Shown one piece after another: positions 1 through 6,968 of a stretch of DNA of 20,439 bases. Numbering within the stretch: the first letter of the stretch is position 1; each line of letters opens with the position of its first letter. The position numbers and the translations under genes were made by a program. Source of the stretch: Allopontixanthobacter sp041741895 (lineage in GTDB: Bacteria > Pseudomonadota > Alphaproteobacteria > Sphingomonadales > Sphingomonadaceae); assembly GCA_041741895.1 (NCBI GenBank), contig JBGSJO010000033.1:1-20439 (forward strand), in the 5' to 3' direction. The notes under the pieces were generated by a model. The model did no database searches, was not told the origin of the DNA, and saw nothing but the letters and a program-made list of their open reading frames with translations.

Positions 1-884
1 TAGGACGGGGTCAGGATAGTCGGGCCGAGGTCGAGGCGGCCATAGATATACATCTTCTTCGCCTGATCCGACCCGTATCGGCTGAATTCCTTCATCTTGC
101 CGACCGCGACCTGTTCCATCGCCTTGAACGCGGTATCGACAGAATTGCCGCCGCCAATCGGATCGAAGCCGAGATAGGCGCCCGTTTCGTCGATCGCGCT
201 GCGCAATTGCGCCATGAAATCATCGTCTGACGTATTCACGACATGCTTCGCGCCGAGGCCTTTCAGCAGATCGACCTGTTCCTGCTTGCGCACCACATTG
301 ACCAGTGCCATTCCGTCTTCCAGACAGATACGGTTGAGCATCTGGCCCAGGTTCGATGCCGCGGCAAAATGCAGGATGGCCTTGTGGCCTTCCATCTTTG
401 CAGTTTCGACAAAGCCCAGTGCAGTCATCGGATTGACGAAGGCGGAGGCACCATCTTCAGACGAAATATCGCCCAGCGGCAGGCACATGCCCGCTTCCGC
501 AATGGAATATTGGCTGAATGCATTGCCGGGAACGCAGGCAACCCGCTGTCCAACCAGCGCCTGTGCGGCAGGATTGTCCCCCGCGGCGACTACGGTGCCC
601 GCACCTTCGTTGCCCACGGGCATCCGCTGCCCGTGGCGGCCCTTGGAACCGCTGAGGAAAGGCTCGGGCATATTGGCGACGATCTTGCCGGGCGAATATT
701 GCGCATTTTCCAGATCGGCCGCGCTGAACAACAGGGCGAGATCCGAAGGATTGATCGGCGCAGCTTCCATCCGCACCAGCACTTGCGCGCCCTTTGGTTC
801 GGGGAAGGTCGTTTCGGCGACTTCAACCGTCAGTGTGCCATTCGATTCCAATGTCGTGAAAATCTGTTTTCCAACCCTACTCAT
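1..884 (-). CDS. MDR-superfamily zinc-independent oxidoreductase (3' end beyond window)
   Basis: The reading frame starts at ATG (884-882) and stays open to the window edge, giving 294 residues; the C-terminus is missing. It resembles medium-chain dehydrogenase/reductase proteins of the quinone-reductase/enoyl-reductase type. An N-terminal GroES-like half carries GNEGAGTVV (residues 91-99), and the Rossmann half has a nucleotide-binding turn AAASNLGQM (174-182). The Cys/His ligands of zinc alcohol dehydrogenases are not evident, so a NAD(P)H-dependent, metal-free reductase is inferred; the substrate is unknown. An AGGAGA ribosome site lies 6 nt before the ATG, and the start overlaps the truA stop by one base (TGATG), so it is probably the third gene of the fmt-truA operon. 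Family assignment is firm, exact reaction is not. Confidence 0.85.
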   Translation of the reverse strand, partial: MSRVGKQIFTTLESNGTLTVEVAETTFPEPKGAQVLVRMEAAPINPSDLALLFSAADLENAQYSPGKIVANMPEPFLSGSKGRHGQRMPVGNEGAGTVVAAGDNPAAQALVGQRVACVPGNAFSQYSIAEAGMCLPLGDISSEDGASAFVNPMTALGFVETAKMEGHKAILHFAAASNLGQMLNRICLEDGMALVNVVRKQEQVDLLKGLGAKHVVNTSDDDFMAQLRSAIDETGAYLGFDPIGGGNSVDTAFKAMEQVAVGKMKEFSRYGSDQAKKMYIYGRLDLGPTILTPS

Positions 885-1654
885 CAATTCTTCTCCTGAT
901 CCAAATCCTGTATTTCGGGGTAATCGGCCGCCATAAAGTAGAGGCCGTGGGGCGGTGCGTTCAAACCCAATTCCTGGCGGTTTGCGGCGGCAAGGGCTTG
1001 TCCGATCTGCGATTCTGCCCATCGGCCCATGCCGACGAGTGCCAGGCACCCTACCATGGATCGGACCTGATGATGCAGAAAACTGCGTGCCTCTGTCTCG
1101 ATAAAAATCCAGTCACCTTCGCGCCGCACATCCAGCCGGTCCAGCGTCTTGACCGCACTGTCAGACTGGCAATGGGCCGAACGGAAAGTAGTGAAATCGT
1201 GATGCCCGACCAGCGCCTGCGCCGCGCGGTGCATGGCTTCGTGATCCAGTTCGGGGCGGATATGCCAGGCCCGGTGCAGATCAATCGTCAGCGGCGCACG
1301 GCGGTTGCGGATGCGGTATTGGTAACTGCGCCGGATGCAGGAAAAGCGCGCGTGCCAATCATCGGGTTTGATTTCGCAGGCGGTGACCGCGATCGGATCG
1401 GGGCGGACTTTTGCGTTGATGGCTTCCATCAGGCGGAACGGGGCGAAGTCCCTCGCAATATCGACATGACAGCGCATCGCTAGGGCATGGACGCCGGAAT
1501 CGGTCCTACCGGCAGCATGGAGCGTGACTTCCTCGCCGGCAACCGAGCCGATCGCCTGTTCGACCGAGCGCTGCACGCTTGGCCCGTGCTTCTGGCGCTG
1601 CAACCCCTGAAAAGGAGTGCCGTCGAATTCCAGGGTAACCGCGTAGCGGGTCAC
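884..1654 (-). CDS. truA: tRNA pseudouridine(38-40) synthase TruA
   Basis: TruA isomerises uridines 38-40 in the tRNA anticodon stem-loop to pseudouridine. The product is 256 aa, normal for the family. The signature AAGRTDSGVHA (residues 47-57) contains the catalytic aspartate D52; most family members have GRTDAGVHA, so S53 is a mild variant. The frame could extend upstream to 1765, but that would lie inside fmt and add about 37 arginine-rich residues. The start chosen is GTG at 1654-1652, where the reading MTRYAVTLEFDGTPFQG matches the usual TruA N-terminus and GTGA overlaps the fmt stop codon. The stop overlaps the next gene's ATG by one base, indicating translational coupling on both sides. 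Confidence 0.95.
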   Translation of the reverse strand: MTRYAVTLEFDGTPFQGLQRQKHGPSVQRSVEQAIGSVAGEEVTLHAAGRTDSGVHALAMRCHVDIARDFAPFRLMEAINAKVRPDPIAVTACEIKPDDWHARFSCIRRSYQYRIRNRRAPLTIDLHRAWHIRPELDHEAMHRAAQALVGHHDFTTFRSAHCQSDSAVKTLDRLDVRREGDWIFIETEARSFLHHQVRSMVGCLALVGMGRWAESQIGQALAAANRQELGLNAPPHGLYFMAADYPEIQDLDQEKN

Positions 1655-2556
1655 GCCAGTTCCGTCCCTTCCGGCACCGGCTTGCCGCGCAGGAAATCGG
1701 CGGCGTCCATCACCGGTTTGCCTGCCCGCTGGACGCGCAAAAGACGCAGCGCGCCGGTGCCGCATGCGATGGTGAGCGCATCGTCAAGAACGGTGCCGGC
1801 CGCGCTTTCACCTTCGGCAATTTCTGCCTTCAGTACTTTGATTCTCTCGCCGTCCAGTTCAAACCAGGCACCAGGGAAGGGGGCGAAGGCGCGCACTTGC
1901 CGTTCGATGGCCTCGGCGTGCCGGGCGAAGTCGATTTTCGCTTCCGCCTTGTCGATCTTGGGCGCGTAACTTGCTTCGGCGTCGTCTTGCGCAACAGGGT
2001 GCAGTATGGGCAGGTCGATCAGCGTCCCGACCATCAATTGCGCGCCGATTTCGGCCAGTTCTTCGGTCAATTCACCCGCTGTCTTGTCCTCCACCGGGGT
2101 GCGGGCGGTCGCCAGCATGGGACCGGTATCCAGGCCAGCCTCCATCTGCATGATGGTGATTCCGGTTACCGGGTCGTTCGCCAGGATCGACCGCTGAATC
2201 GGCGCCGCCCCGCGCCAATGCGGCAGGATCGACGCATGGACATTCAGGCAGCCATGTTTCGGCGCATCAAGCACCGCTTGCGGCAATATCAACCCATAGG
2301 CCGCGACCACCGCGATATCCGGTTTCAGCGCAGCAAATTCTGCCTGCGACCCGGCATTCTTGAGCGATGCCGGGCTGCGCACCGCGATTCCGCGAATCTC
2401 CGCCTCGACCTGGACCGGTGATGGTTGCAGTTTCTTGCCCCGGCCTGCCGGGCGCGGCGGCTGGGTGTAGACGGCCACGATAGTATGCCCCGCCTCGGCC
2501 AGTGCGGCCAGTGTCGGCACGGCGAAACCGGGCGTTCCCATGAAAATGATGCGCAT
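1651..2556 (-). CDS. fmt: Methionyl-tRNA formyltransferase
   Basis: Fmt transfers a formyl group from 10-formyltetrahydrofolate to initiator Met-tRNA. The product is 301 aa, close to the usual length. It opens with MRIIFMGTPGFAVPTL, the canonical N-terminus, which fixes the start at 2556 rather than an upstream codon at 2592. The catalytic residues are visible: N105 and H107 in LNVHASILPHWRGAAPIQ, and D143 in MEAGLDTGPML. A C-terminal OB-like tRNA-binding domain occupies about residues 200-301. There is no convincing Shine-Dalgarno sequence just before the ATG. fmt is the first gene of a fmt-truA-oxidoreductase operon and is divergent from recR. Def, its usual functional partner, lies nearby on the opposite strand. 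Confidence 0.97.
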   Translation of the reverse strand: MRIIFMGTPGFAVPTLAALAEAGHTIVAVYTQPPRPAGRGKKLQPSPVQVEAEIRGIAVRSPASLKNAGSQAEFAALKPDIAVVAAYGLILPQAVLDAPKHGCLNVHASILPHWRGAAPIQRSILANDPVTGITIMQMEAGLDTGPMLATARTPVEDKTAGELTEELAEIGAQLMVGTLIDLPILHPVAQDDAEASYAPKIDKAEAKIDFARHAEAIERQVRAFAPFPGAWFELDGERIKVLKAEIAEGESAAGTVLDDALTIACGTGALRLLRVQRAGKPVMDAADFLRGKPVPEGTELA

Positions 2557-2609
2557 GACTGGGTAGGTCGGCCTTCCTATTGCGGGGCGCAACCCCTATC
2601 CTCGCGCGC

Positions 2610-3206
2610 ATGGCATCGCAAGAGATCGAGACATTGGCATCGGCCCTGGCACGGCTGCCCGGCCTTGGCCCCCGGTCCGCCCGGCGGGTGGTACTCTGGC
2701 TGGTCAAGCGGCGTGAAACCGCGCTGCTGCAATTGCTCGGCGCGCTGGAACAGGTGCGGGACCGGCTGGTGGAATGCCGGACCTGCGGCAATGTTGATAC
2801 GCAGAACCCCTGCGGCATCTGCGCCGATCCCCGGCGCGATCAAACATCCATCTGCGTGGTGGAGGATGTCGCCGATTTGTGGGCGCTGGACCGCGCGAAA
2901 CTATTTACCGGGCGCTATCACGTGCTGGGCGGCAAGCTGTCCGCGATGGACGGGGTGCGGCCGGAAGACCTGAACATCGGATCGTTGCTCGAACGGGTGG
3001 CATCCGGCGGGATCGACGAAGTGGTGCTGGCGATGAACGCCACGCTGGAAGGGCAGACTACTGCCCATTATCTGGCCGAGCGGCTGGAGGAATATCCGGT
3101 GCGGATTACCCAATTGGCGCATGGTCTGCCGGTGGGCGGGGAACTGGATTACCTCGACGAAGGCACTCTGGCGCAGGCGCTGCGGGCAAGAAGGCCGGTG
3201 GGATAG
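2610..3206 (+). CDS. recR: Recombination mediator protein RecR
   Basis: RecR acts with RecF/RecO in loading RecA at single-strand gaps. The product is 198 aa, the standard size. A helix-hairpin-helix segment (LARLPGLGPRSARRV, residues 13-27) is followed by a four-cysteine zinc motif (C56, C59, C68, C71) and a Toprim domain beginning ICVVEDVADLWALD (81-94). The C-terminal LAHGLPVGGELDYLDEGTL is typical. A TTG at 2580 would add ten residues; ATG at 2610 gives the family start and is preferred. No clear ribosome-binding site precedes it, so a very short leader is possible. It is divergent from fmt (53 bp between starts) and probably cotranscribed with def, 59 bp downstream. A 12-bp tandem duplication covers its stop codon. 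Confidence 0.96.
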   Translation: MASQEIETLASALARLPGLGPRSARRVVLWLVKRRETALLQLLGALEQVRDRLVECRTCGNVDTQNPCGICADPRRDQTSICVVEDVADLWALDRAKLFTGRYHVLGGKLSAMDGVRPEDLNIGSLLERVASGGIDEVVLAMNATLEGQTTAHYLAERLEEYPVRITQLAHGLPVGGELDYLDEGTLAQALRARRPVG

Positions 3207-3226
3207 CGGTCCAAATAGCGGTCCAA
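3203..3226. repeat. 12-bp tandem duplication over the recR stop codon
   Basis: The 12-mer ATAGCGGTCCAA occurs twice in perfect tandem, at 3203-3214 and 3215-3226. The recR TAG (3204-3206) lies in the first copy. This looks like a recent slippage or duplication event in the recR-def spacer. It does not alter either protein. Confidence 0.9.
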
Positions 3227-3235
3227 ACGCTTGCA

Positions 3236-3251
3236 GCCGGGCACAACCGGC
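3236..3251 (+). other. Small hairpin before def
   Basis: GCCGG (3236-3240) and CCGGC (3247-3251) are perfect inverted arms around a 6-nt loop, ending 14 nt before the def ATG. There is no T-run, so it is not a standard terminator. It may influence translation of def or message stability, or be without function. Confidence 0.35.
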
Positions 3252-3265
3252 ACTAAATAGACGGC

Positions 3266-3835
3266 ATGGCTATCTGTGAAATTCTCCAAGTGCCGGACCC
3301 CCGGTTGAAAACCGTGTCGACTCCGGTCGAATACTTCGATGACGAGCTGAAAGTGCTGGTCGCCGACATGTTAGAAACGATGTATGACGCGCCGGGTATC
3401 GGCCTCGCCGCCATTCAGGTGGGCGTGCCGCTGCGCGTGCTGGTGATCGATCTGCAGCCCGACGATCCCGATGCGGAGCCCGAAGTCTGCACCGCGCACG
3501 AAGGCCACCATCATACGCACCAACCAACGCTGAAACAGCCGCGTGTGTTCGTGAATCCCGAAATCCTCGAACCGGCGGAAGAACTGGCGACCTATTCGGA
3601 AGGCTGCCTGTCGGTCCCCGATATCTACGCCGATGTCGACCGCCCGGCGACCTGCCGCGTGCGGTATCAGGATGTCGATGGCACGGTGCACGAAGAACAG
3701 CTGGACGGCCTGATGGCCACCTGCATCCAGCACGAAATGGACCACCTTGAAGGAATCCTGTTCATCGACCATCTGAGCAAGCTGAAGCGCAATATGGCGC
3801 TGAAGAAGCTCGACAAGATGCGCAAGGCAGCGTGA
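3266..3835 (+). CDS. def: Peptide deformylase
   Basis: Def removes the N-terminal formyl group from nascent proteins, reversing the modification made by Fmt. The product is 189 aa. All three class signatures are present: GIGLAAIQ (residues 44-51), EGCLS (112-116) and QHEMDH (155-160). These supply metal ligands C114, H156 and H160 and the catalytic E157. Between the second core strand and VFVNPEI there is an insertion of roughly 20-25 residues (about 65-91) that is acidic and then histidine-rich (AHEGHHHTH, 77-85), longer than in E. coli Def. The start is ATG at 3266 with the usual IxxILQVPDPRL-like N-terminus. Cotranscription with recR is likely. A REP-like hairpin follows the stop. Confidence 0.97.
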   Translation: MAICEILQVPDPRLKTVSTPVEYFDDELKVLVADMLETMYDAPGIGLAAIQVGVPLRVLVIDLQPDDPDAEPEVCTAHEGHHHTHQPTLKQPRVFVNPEILEPAEELATYSEGCLSVPDIYADVDRPATCRVRYQDVDGTVHEEQLDGLMATCIQHEMDHLEGILFIDHLSKLKRNMALKKLDKMRKAA

Positions 3836-3860
3836 TCGCAACCTTCGCGGCCAGCCATGC

Positions 3861-3933
3861 CGTCATCCCAGCGCAGGCTGGGATCGAGTAAGGGTAAGGC
3901 CCACCCCAGCCTTCAGCCTGCACTGGGCTGACG
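3861..3933. repeat. REP-like paired inverted repeat between def and rmuC
   Basis: The 20-mer at 3861-3880 and the reverse complement of 3914-3933 agree at 18 of 20 positions, separated by 33 bp. Inside the left arm a perfect 8-bp hairpin forms: ATCCCAGC (3865-3872), loop GCAG, GCTGGGAT (3877-3884). This resembles dispersed intergenic palindromes built on GTCATCCCAGC...GCTGGGAT known from many alphaproteobacterial genomes. There is no T-tract, so rho-independent termination is not supported, though it could protect the recR-def 3' end. Only one copy lies in this window. Confidence 0.6.
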
Positions 3934-3995
3934 ATAATCGGGTGTAATTTTTCAATCCTCTGGCGTTCTTGCTCCGTTCTGCCTAGACATGGGAT

Positions 3996-5414
3996 ATGGA
4001 CCCAGCTTTTTTCATTTTATTCTCGTTGTTCGGTGGCCTCGTTCTTGGCGGCTTTACTGGCTGGTTTTTCGGCTCACGTCCCGTGTCTGACTGGCGTGAG
4101 CGGTTTGAGGAACGCGATGCGGAGGCGAAGGCGGCCGTCGAGAAGGTCAGCCGGATGGCGCCCGAACTGGCAACCATGAGCGACCGTGCCGCGCGGGCTG
4201 ACGATCTGGCGGCGAAGCTGGATGCGGCCCGCGAAGAATTGACCGGTCTGAAAGCGCGGGCTGCCGGATTTGAAGAGCAGAAACGACTGCTCGAAGAAAG
4301 CCGGGAGAAATTGCTCAAGGAATTCGAAAACACCGGGGCTGCGGTGCTGGGCAAGGCGCAGGAAGCGTTCCTCAACCGCGCCGACGAACGCTTCAAACAG
4401 TCCGAGGAAGCAGGCGAGCAGAAGATCAAGGCGCTGCTCGAGCCGGTGGGGCTGAAGCTGAAGAATTACGAGGATCAGGTGATCGCGCTGGAGGCCAAGC
4501 GGGTCGACGCGTTCGGCCAGCTGACAGGCCTGATCGACAATATGCAGAAAGGCCAGGAAGAAGTCCGGCGAGAAGCGCAGCGGCTGGGCAATTCGCTGAC
4601 CAATGCGCCCAAGGCGCGCGGACGGTGGGGGGAACGCGCCTTGCAGAACGTCCTCGAACAATGCGGATTGTCGCAGCACACGGATTTCATCCTCGAACAT
4701 TCGATCGACACCGCTGACGGGCGGCTGCGACCCGATGCGATCGTAAATGTACCGGGCCAGAAGAAGCTGATCATAGACGCGAAAGTATCGCTCAATGCTT
4801 ATCAGGAAGCGTTTGAGGCGGACGATGACGAAGTTCGTAAACGGGCGCTGGGTGCCCATGCGAAATCGATGCGCAACCATGTCCAGCAATTGGGCGCGAA
4901 AAGCTATCAGAGCCAGTTCGAAGAAGCGCCCGATTACGTGGTGATGTTCGTGCCGGGCGAACATTTCGTCGCCGCCGCGCTCGAGACCGATCCCGATTTG
5001 TGGGATTTCGCATTCCAGAACGGGGTTCTGCTGGCCACTCCAACCAATCTGGTGGCGATTGCCCGCACGATTGCGCAGGTATGGCGGCAGGATCAGCTAG
5101 CCACAGAGGCACGGGAAATCGGCAAGGCGGGCGCGGAATTATACGAACGTCTGGCTACCGCAGCGCAGCATTTGAAGCGTGTTGGCGGCGGTCTCGAAAC
5201 TGCCGTGAGCAATTACAACAAATTCGTCGGCAGTTTTGAACGCAATGTTTTGTCGTCCGGTAGGCGGCTGGCAGACAAGGGCATTGAAATCGGCAAGCGC
5301 GAGATTGAGGAAGTTCCCCTGGTGGAAAGCGCGCCGCGCTATACCAATGCCGATGTAGAAAATGACGGGGAAACCGCTCTCGCCGATCAATCAAGCGAGG
5401 CCAAAACCTCGTAA
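3996..5414 (+). CDS. rmuC: DNA recombination protein RmuC homologue
   Basis: RmuC-family proteins carry a PD-(D/E)XK nuclease-like domain and were first linked to limiting inversions at short inverted repeats. The product is 472 aa. An N-terminal membrane anchor (residues about 4-25, ending in a glycine-rich GGFTGWFFGSRP) is followed by a long charged coiled coil (about 30-200). The conserved RmuC domain starts near NAPKARGRWGERALQNVLEQCG and contains RPDAIVNVPGQKKLIIDAKVSLNAY, where D...DAK matches the nuclease-like core. The start is ATG at 3996; an ATG at 3989 is out of frame. No strong ribosome site is visible. The last 28 bp overlap the 3' end of the convergent methyltransferase gene. 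Confidence 0.93.
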   Translation: MDPAFFILFSLFGGLVLGGFTGWFFGSRPVSDWRERFEERDAEAKAAVEKVSRMAPELATMSDRAARADDLAAKLDAAREELTGLKARAAGFEEQKRLLEESREKLLKEFENTGAAVLGKAQEAFLNRADERFKQSEEAGEQKIKALLEPVGLKLKNYEDQVIALEAKRVDAFGQLTGLIDNMQKGQEEVRREAQRLGNSLTNAPKARGRWGERALQNVLEQCGLSQHTDFILEHSIDTADGRLRPDAIVNVPGQKKLIIDAKVSLNAYQEAFEADDDEVRKRALGAHAKSMRNHVQQLGAKSYQSQFEEAPDYVVMFVPGEHFVAAALETDPDLWDFAFQNGVLLATPTNLVAIARTIAQVWRQDQLATEAREIGKAGAELYERLATAAQHLKRVGGGLETAVSNYNKFVGSFERNVLSSGRRLADKGIEIGKREIEEVPLVESAPRYTNADVENDGETALADQSSEAKTS

Positions 5415-6196
5415 GCCAGCACGGCACCGGCGACGGCCGCGTTCAGGCTGTCCGCCCTTCCGCGCATCGGCATGGTGACGCGCAGGTCGCAGGCGTCCTC
5501 GTAGCCCTGCGGCAGGCCTTGCGATTCGTTGCCGATCAGGATGAAACAGGGTGCGGCATAGGGCGCACCCCGGTAATCCACTGAATCGCGGAAGGAAGCG
5601 GCGACCAGCTGACCCGGTCCGCCGCGCAACCAGACCAGAAAATCGCCCCAGGCGGCCTGCGCAATCTGCTGCGTGAAGACCGCACCCATGCTGGCCCGGA
5701 CGGCTTCGACCGAGAAGGGATCGGCGCAATCATCGACCAGGATCAATCCGCCTGCGCCCACTGCATCGCAAGTGCGCAGCATGGTGCCCAGATTGCCCGG
5801 ATCACGCAGCGCCTGCGCCACCAACCAGATCGATCCGGCGGTCCGGTCGAGCGCGTTCAGCGAAGTGTCGAATTCGGCAAACATCCCCGCCACGGCTTGC
5901 GGATTGTCCTTGCCGGTGATCTTGCTGAGAATGTCAGCGCTGGTCTCGATGACTTCGCCGCCTGCATCAAACACCGCACGTTCCAACTCGTCCAGCAAGG
6001 GATGCGGATCGCGACCTGTCGCCATCACCAGCATTTCCGGTAGCCTACTGGTTTCGCGGGCATCGGTCAGCAGGCGCAGTCCTTCAACCAGGAATTTGCC
6101 TTCTCGCCGCCGATTTTTCTTGTCACGCAGGCTGCGCAGATATTTGACGGTGGGATTGGAATAGCCGGTAATCTCGCGCCGGGACTGGCTGGTCAT
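5387..6196 (-). CDS. TrmH/SpoU-family RNA 2'-O-ribose methyltransferase
   Basis: This is a SPOUT-class enzyme that uses S-adenosylmethionine to 2'-O-methylate tRNA or rRNA. The product is 269 aa. The three SpoU motifs appear in order: ALRDPGNLGTMLRTCDAVGA (residues 129-148), ILIGNESQGLP (219-229) and VTMPMRGRADSLNAAVAGA (240-258). The N-terminal part (about 12-110, with NPTVKYLRSLRDKKNRRREGKFLVEG) resembles the substrate-binding domain of TsnR/RlmB-type enzymes. An extension to 6232 would run into ptsH; ATG at 6196 overlaps the ptsH stop by one base (TGATG), so it is chosen. It is thus the last gene of the chvI-hprK-ptsH operon, an unexpected partner. The target nucleotide cannot be told from sequence. 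Confidence 0.93.
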   Translation of the reverse strand: MTSQSRREITGYSNPTVKYLRSLRDKKNRRREGKFLVEGLRLLTDARETSRLPEMLVMATGRDPHPLLDELERAVFDAGGEVIETSADILSKITGKDNPQAVAGMFAEFDTSLNALDRTAGSIWLVAQALRDPGNLGTMLRTCDAVGAGGLILVDDCADPFSVEAVRASMGAVFTQQIAQAAWGDFLVWLRGGPGQLVAASFRDSVDYRGAPYAAPCFILIGNESQGLPQGYEDACDLRVTMPMRGRADSLNAAVAGAVLAYEVLASLD

Positions 6197-6474
6197 CAGT
6201 CCTCGCCAAATCCGTCGCAGACCAAGGAGCAAAGCTGTTCCAGAACATCCTCTGCGCCGTCCCCCACCACGATAAGTTCGACCGTATCGCCCTTTGCGGC
6301 ACCCAGCATCATCAAGCCGAGGATTGACCCGCCAACAGCCTCATTGCCATCCTTGGCCACGCGAACCGCGACCCCATCGGGCAATGCGCTGACGGCGTTG
6401 ACGAATTTTGCGCTGGCGCGCGCATGAAGACCGCGCTGGTTTACGATCAACATTTCCCTGCGATGTTCGTTCAT
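6196..6474 (-). CDS. ptsH: HPr-family phosphocarrier protein (regulatory PTS type)
   Basis: HPr relays phosphate from enzyme I to EIIA proteins. The product is 92 aa. The active-site histidine is H17 in NQRGLHARASAKF. The serine that HprK phosphorylates is S50 in VGGSILGLMMLGAAKGDTV, a sequence of the kind seen in NPr-like regulatory HPr proteins. ATG at 6474 overlaps the EIIA stop as ATGA, and its own stop overlaps the methyltransferase start, so expression is likely coupled. Enzyme I is not in the window; in alphaproteobacteria it is usually a PtsP-type protein encoded elsewhere. With no sugar permease nearby, a regulatory role is inferred. Confidence 0.95.
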   Translation of the reverse strand: MNEHRREMLIVNQRGLHARASAKFVNAVSALPDGVAVRVAKDGNEAVGGSILGLMMLGAAKGDTVELIVVGDGAEDVLEQLCSLVCDGFGED

Positions 6475-6893
6475 CCCGCCCCCCCGCTTTTCTCCGCCTT
6501 GCCCAGAAATTCGGATGCCACGGTGATATAGGTCCGGCCCGCATCGCGTGCGGCGACAACCGCATCGCCAATGGCGCAAGTCTTGCGCGTTCCCGCCAGC
6601 CGGATCAGCATGGGCAAATTAATCCCCGCGATCACTTCGACCCGGCCCGCATCGAGCAACGAGATTGCCAGGTTCGACGGTGTGCCGCCAAACAGGTCGG
6701 TCAGGATGACCACGCCCTGTCCCTGTTCGACATTCTTGATCGCAGTAGCGATTTCCTGCCGCCGTTTCTCCATGTCGTCATTCGGACCGATGCAGACTGT
6801 GGCTATCGCTTCCTGCGGGCCCACCACATGTTCCATCGCATGCACGAATTCTTCGGCCAACCGGCCGTGCGTAACCAAAATCAATCCGATCAT
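6471..6893 (-). CDS. manX: PTS EIIA component, mannose (ManX) type
   Basis: The product is 140 aa, a stand-alone EIIA domain of the mannose/fructose family. The phosphorylated histidine is H9 in MIGLILVTHGRLA, and DLFGGTPSN (66-74) is the conserved loop around the active site. No EIIB, EIIC or EIID follows, so it probably acts as a regulatory phosphate acceptor from HPr rather than in sugar uptake, as inferred for similar alphaproteobacterial operons. Its stop overlaps the ptsH start by four bases (ATGA). A 75-bp gap separates it from rapZ upstream, the widest gap in the operon. The symbol manX follows common usage; the biochemical partner is not established here. Confidence 0.93.
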   Translation of the reverse strand: MIGLILVTHGRLAEEFVHAMEHVVGPQEAIATVCIGPNDDMEKRRQEIATAIKNVEQGQGVVILTDLFGGTPSNLAISLLDAGRVEVIAGINLPMLIRLAGTRKTCAIGDAVVAARDAGRTYITVASEFLGKAEKSGGAG

Positions 6894-6968
6894 GGCTGCC
6901 TGTCGCTTTCGAATGGAATTGGCCTGGGGGGATGGAGCAATTTCATCATGATTGGAATTGGCGGAACC

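Noticed and set aside
1655..1765. N-terminal extension of truA up to 1765
   Set aside because: The extra residues lie inside fmt, are arginine-rich and unlike TruA; the GTG at 1654 with a GTGA overlap fits better.
2425..2973. 182-residue plus-strand frame across the fmt start and recR
   Set aside because: It overlaps the well-supported fmt and recR genes, has a composition rich in Arg, Trp, Cys and Gly typical of off-frame GC-rich DNA, and shows no domain.
4074..4964. 296-residue minus-strand frame inside rmuC
   Set aside because: It is antisense to rmuC; its Leu/Phe/Arg-rich composition mirrors the coiled-coil codons of the real gene.
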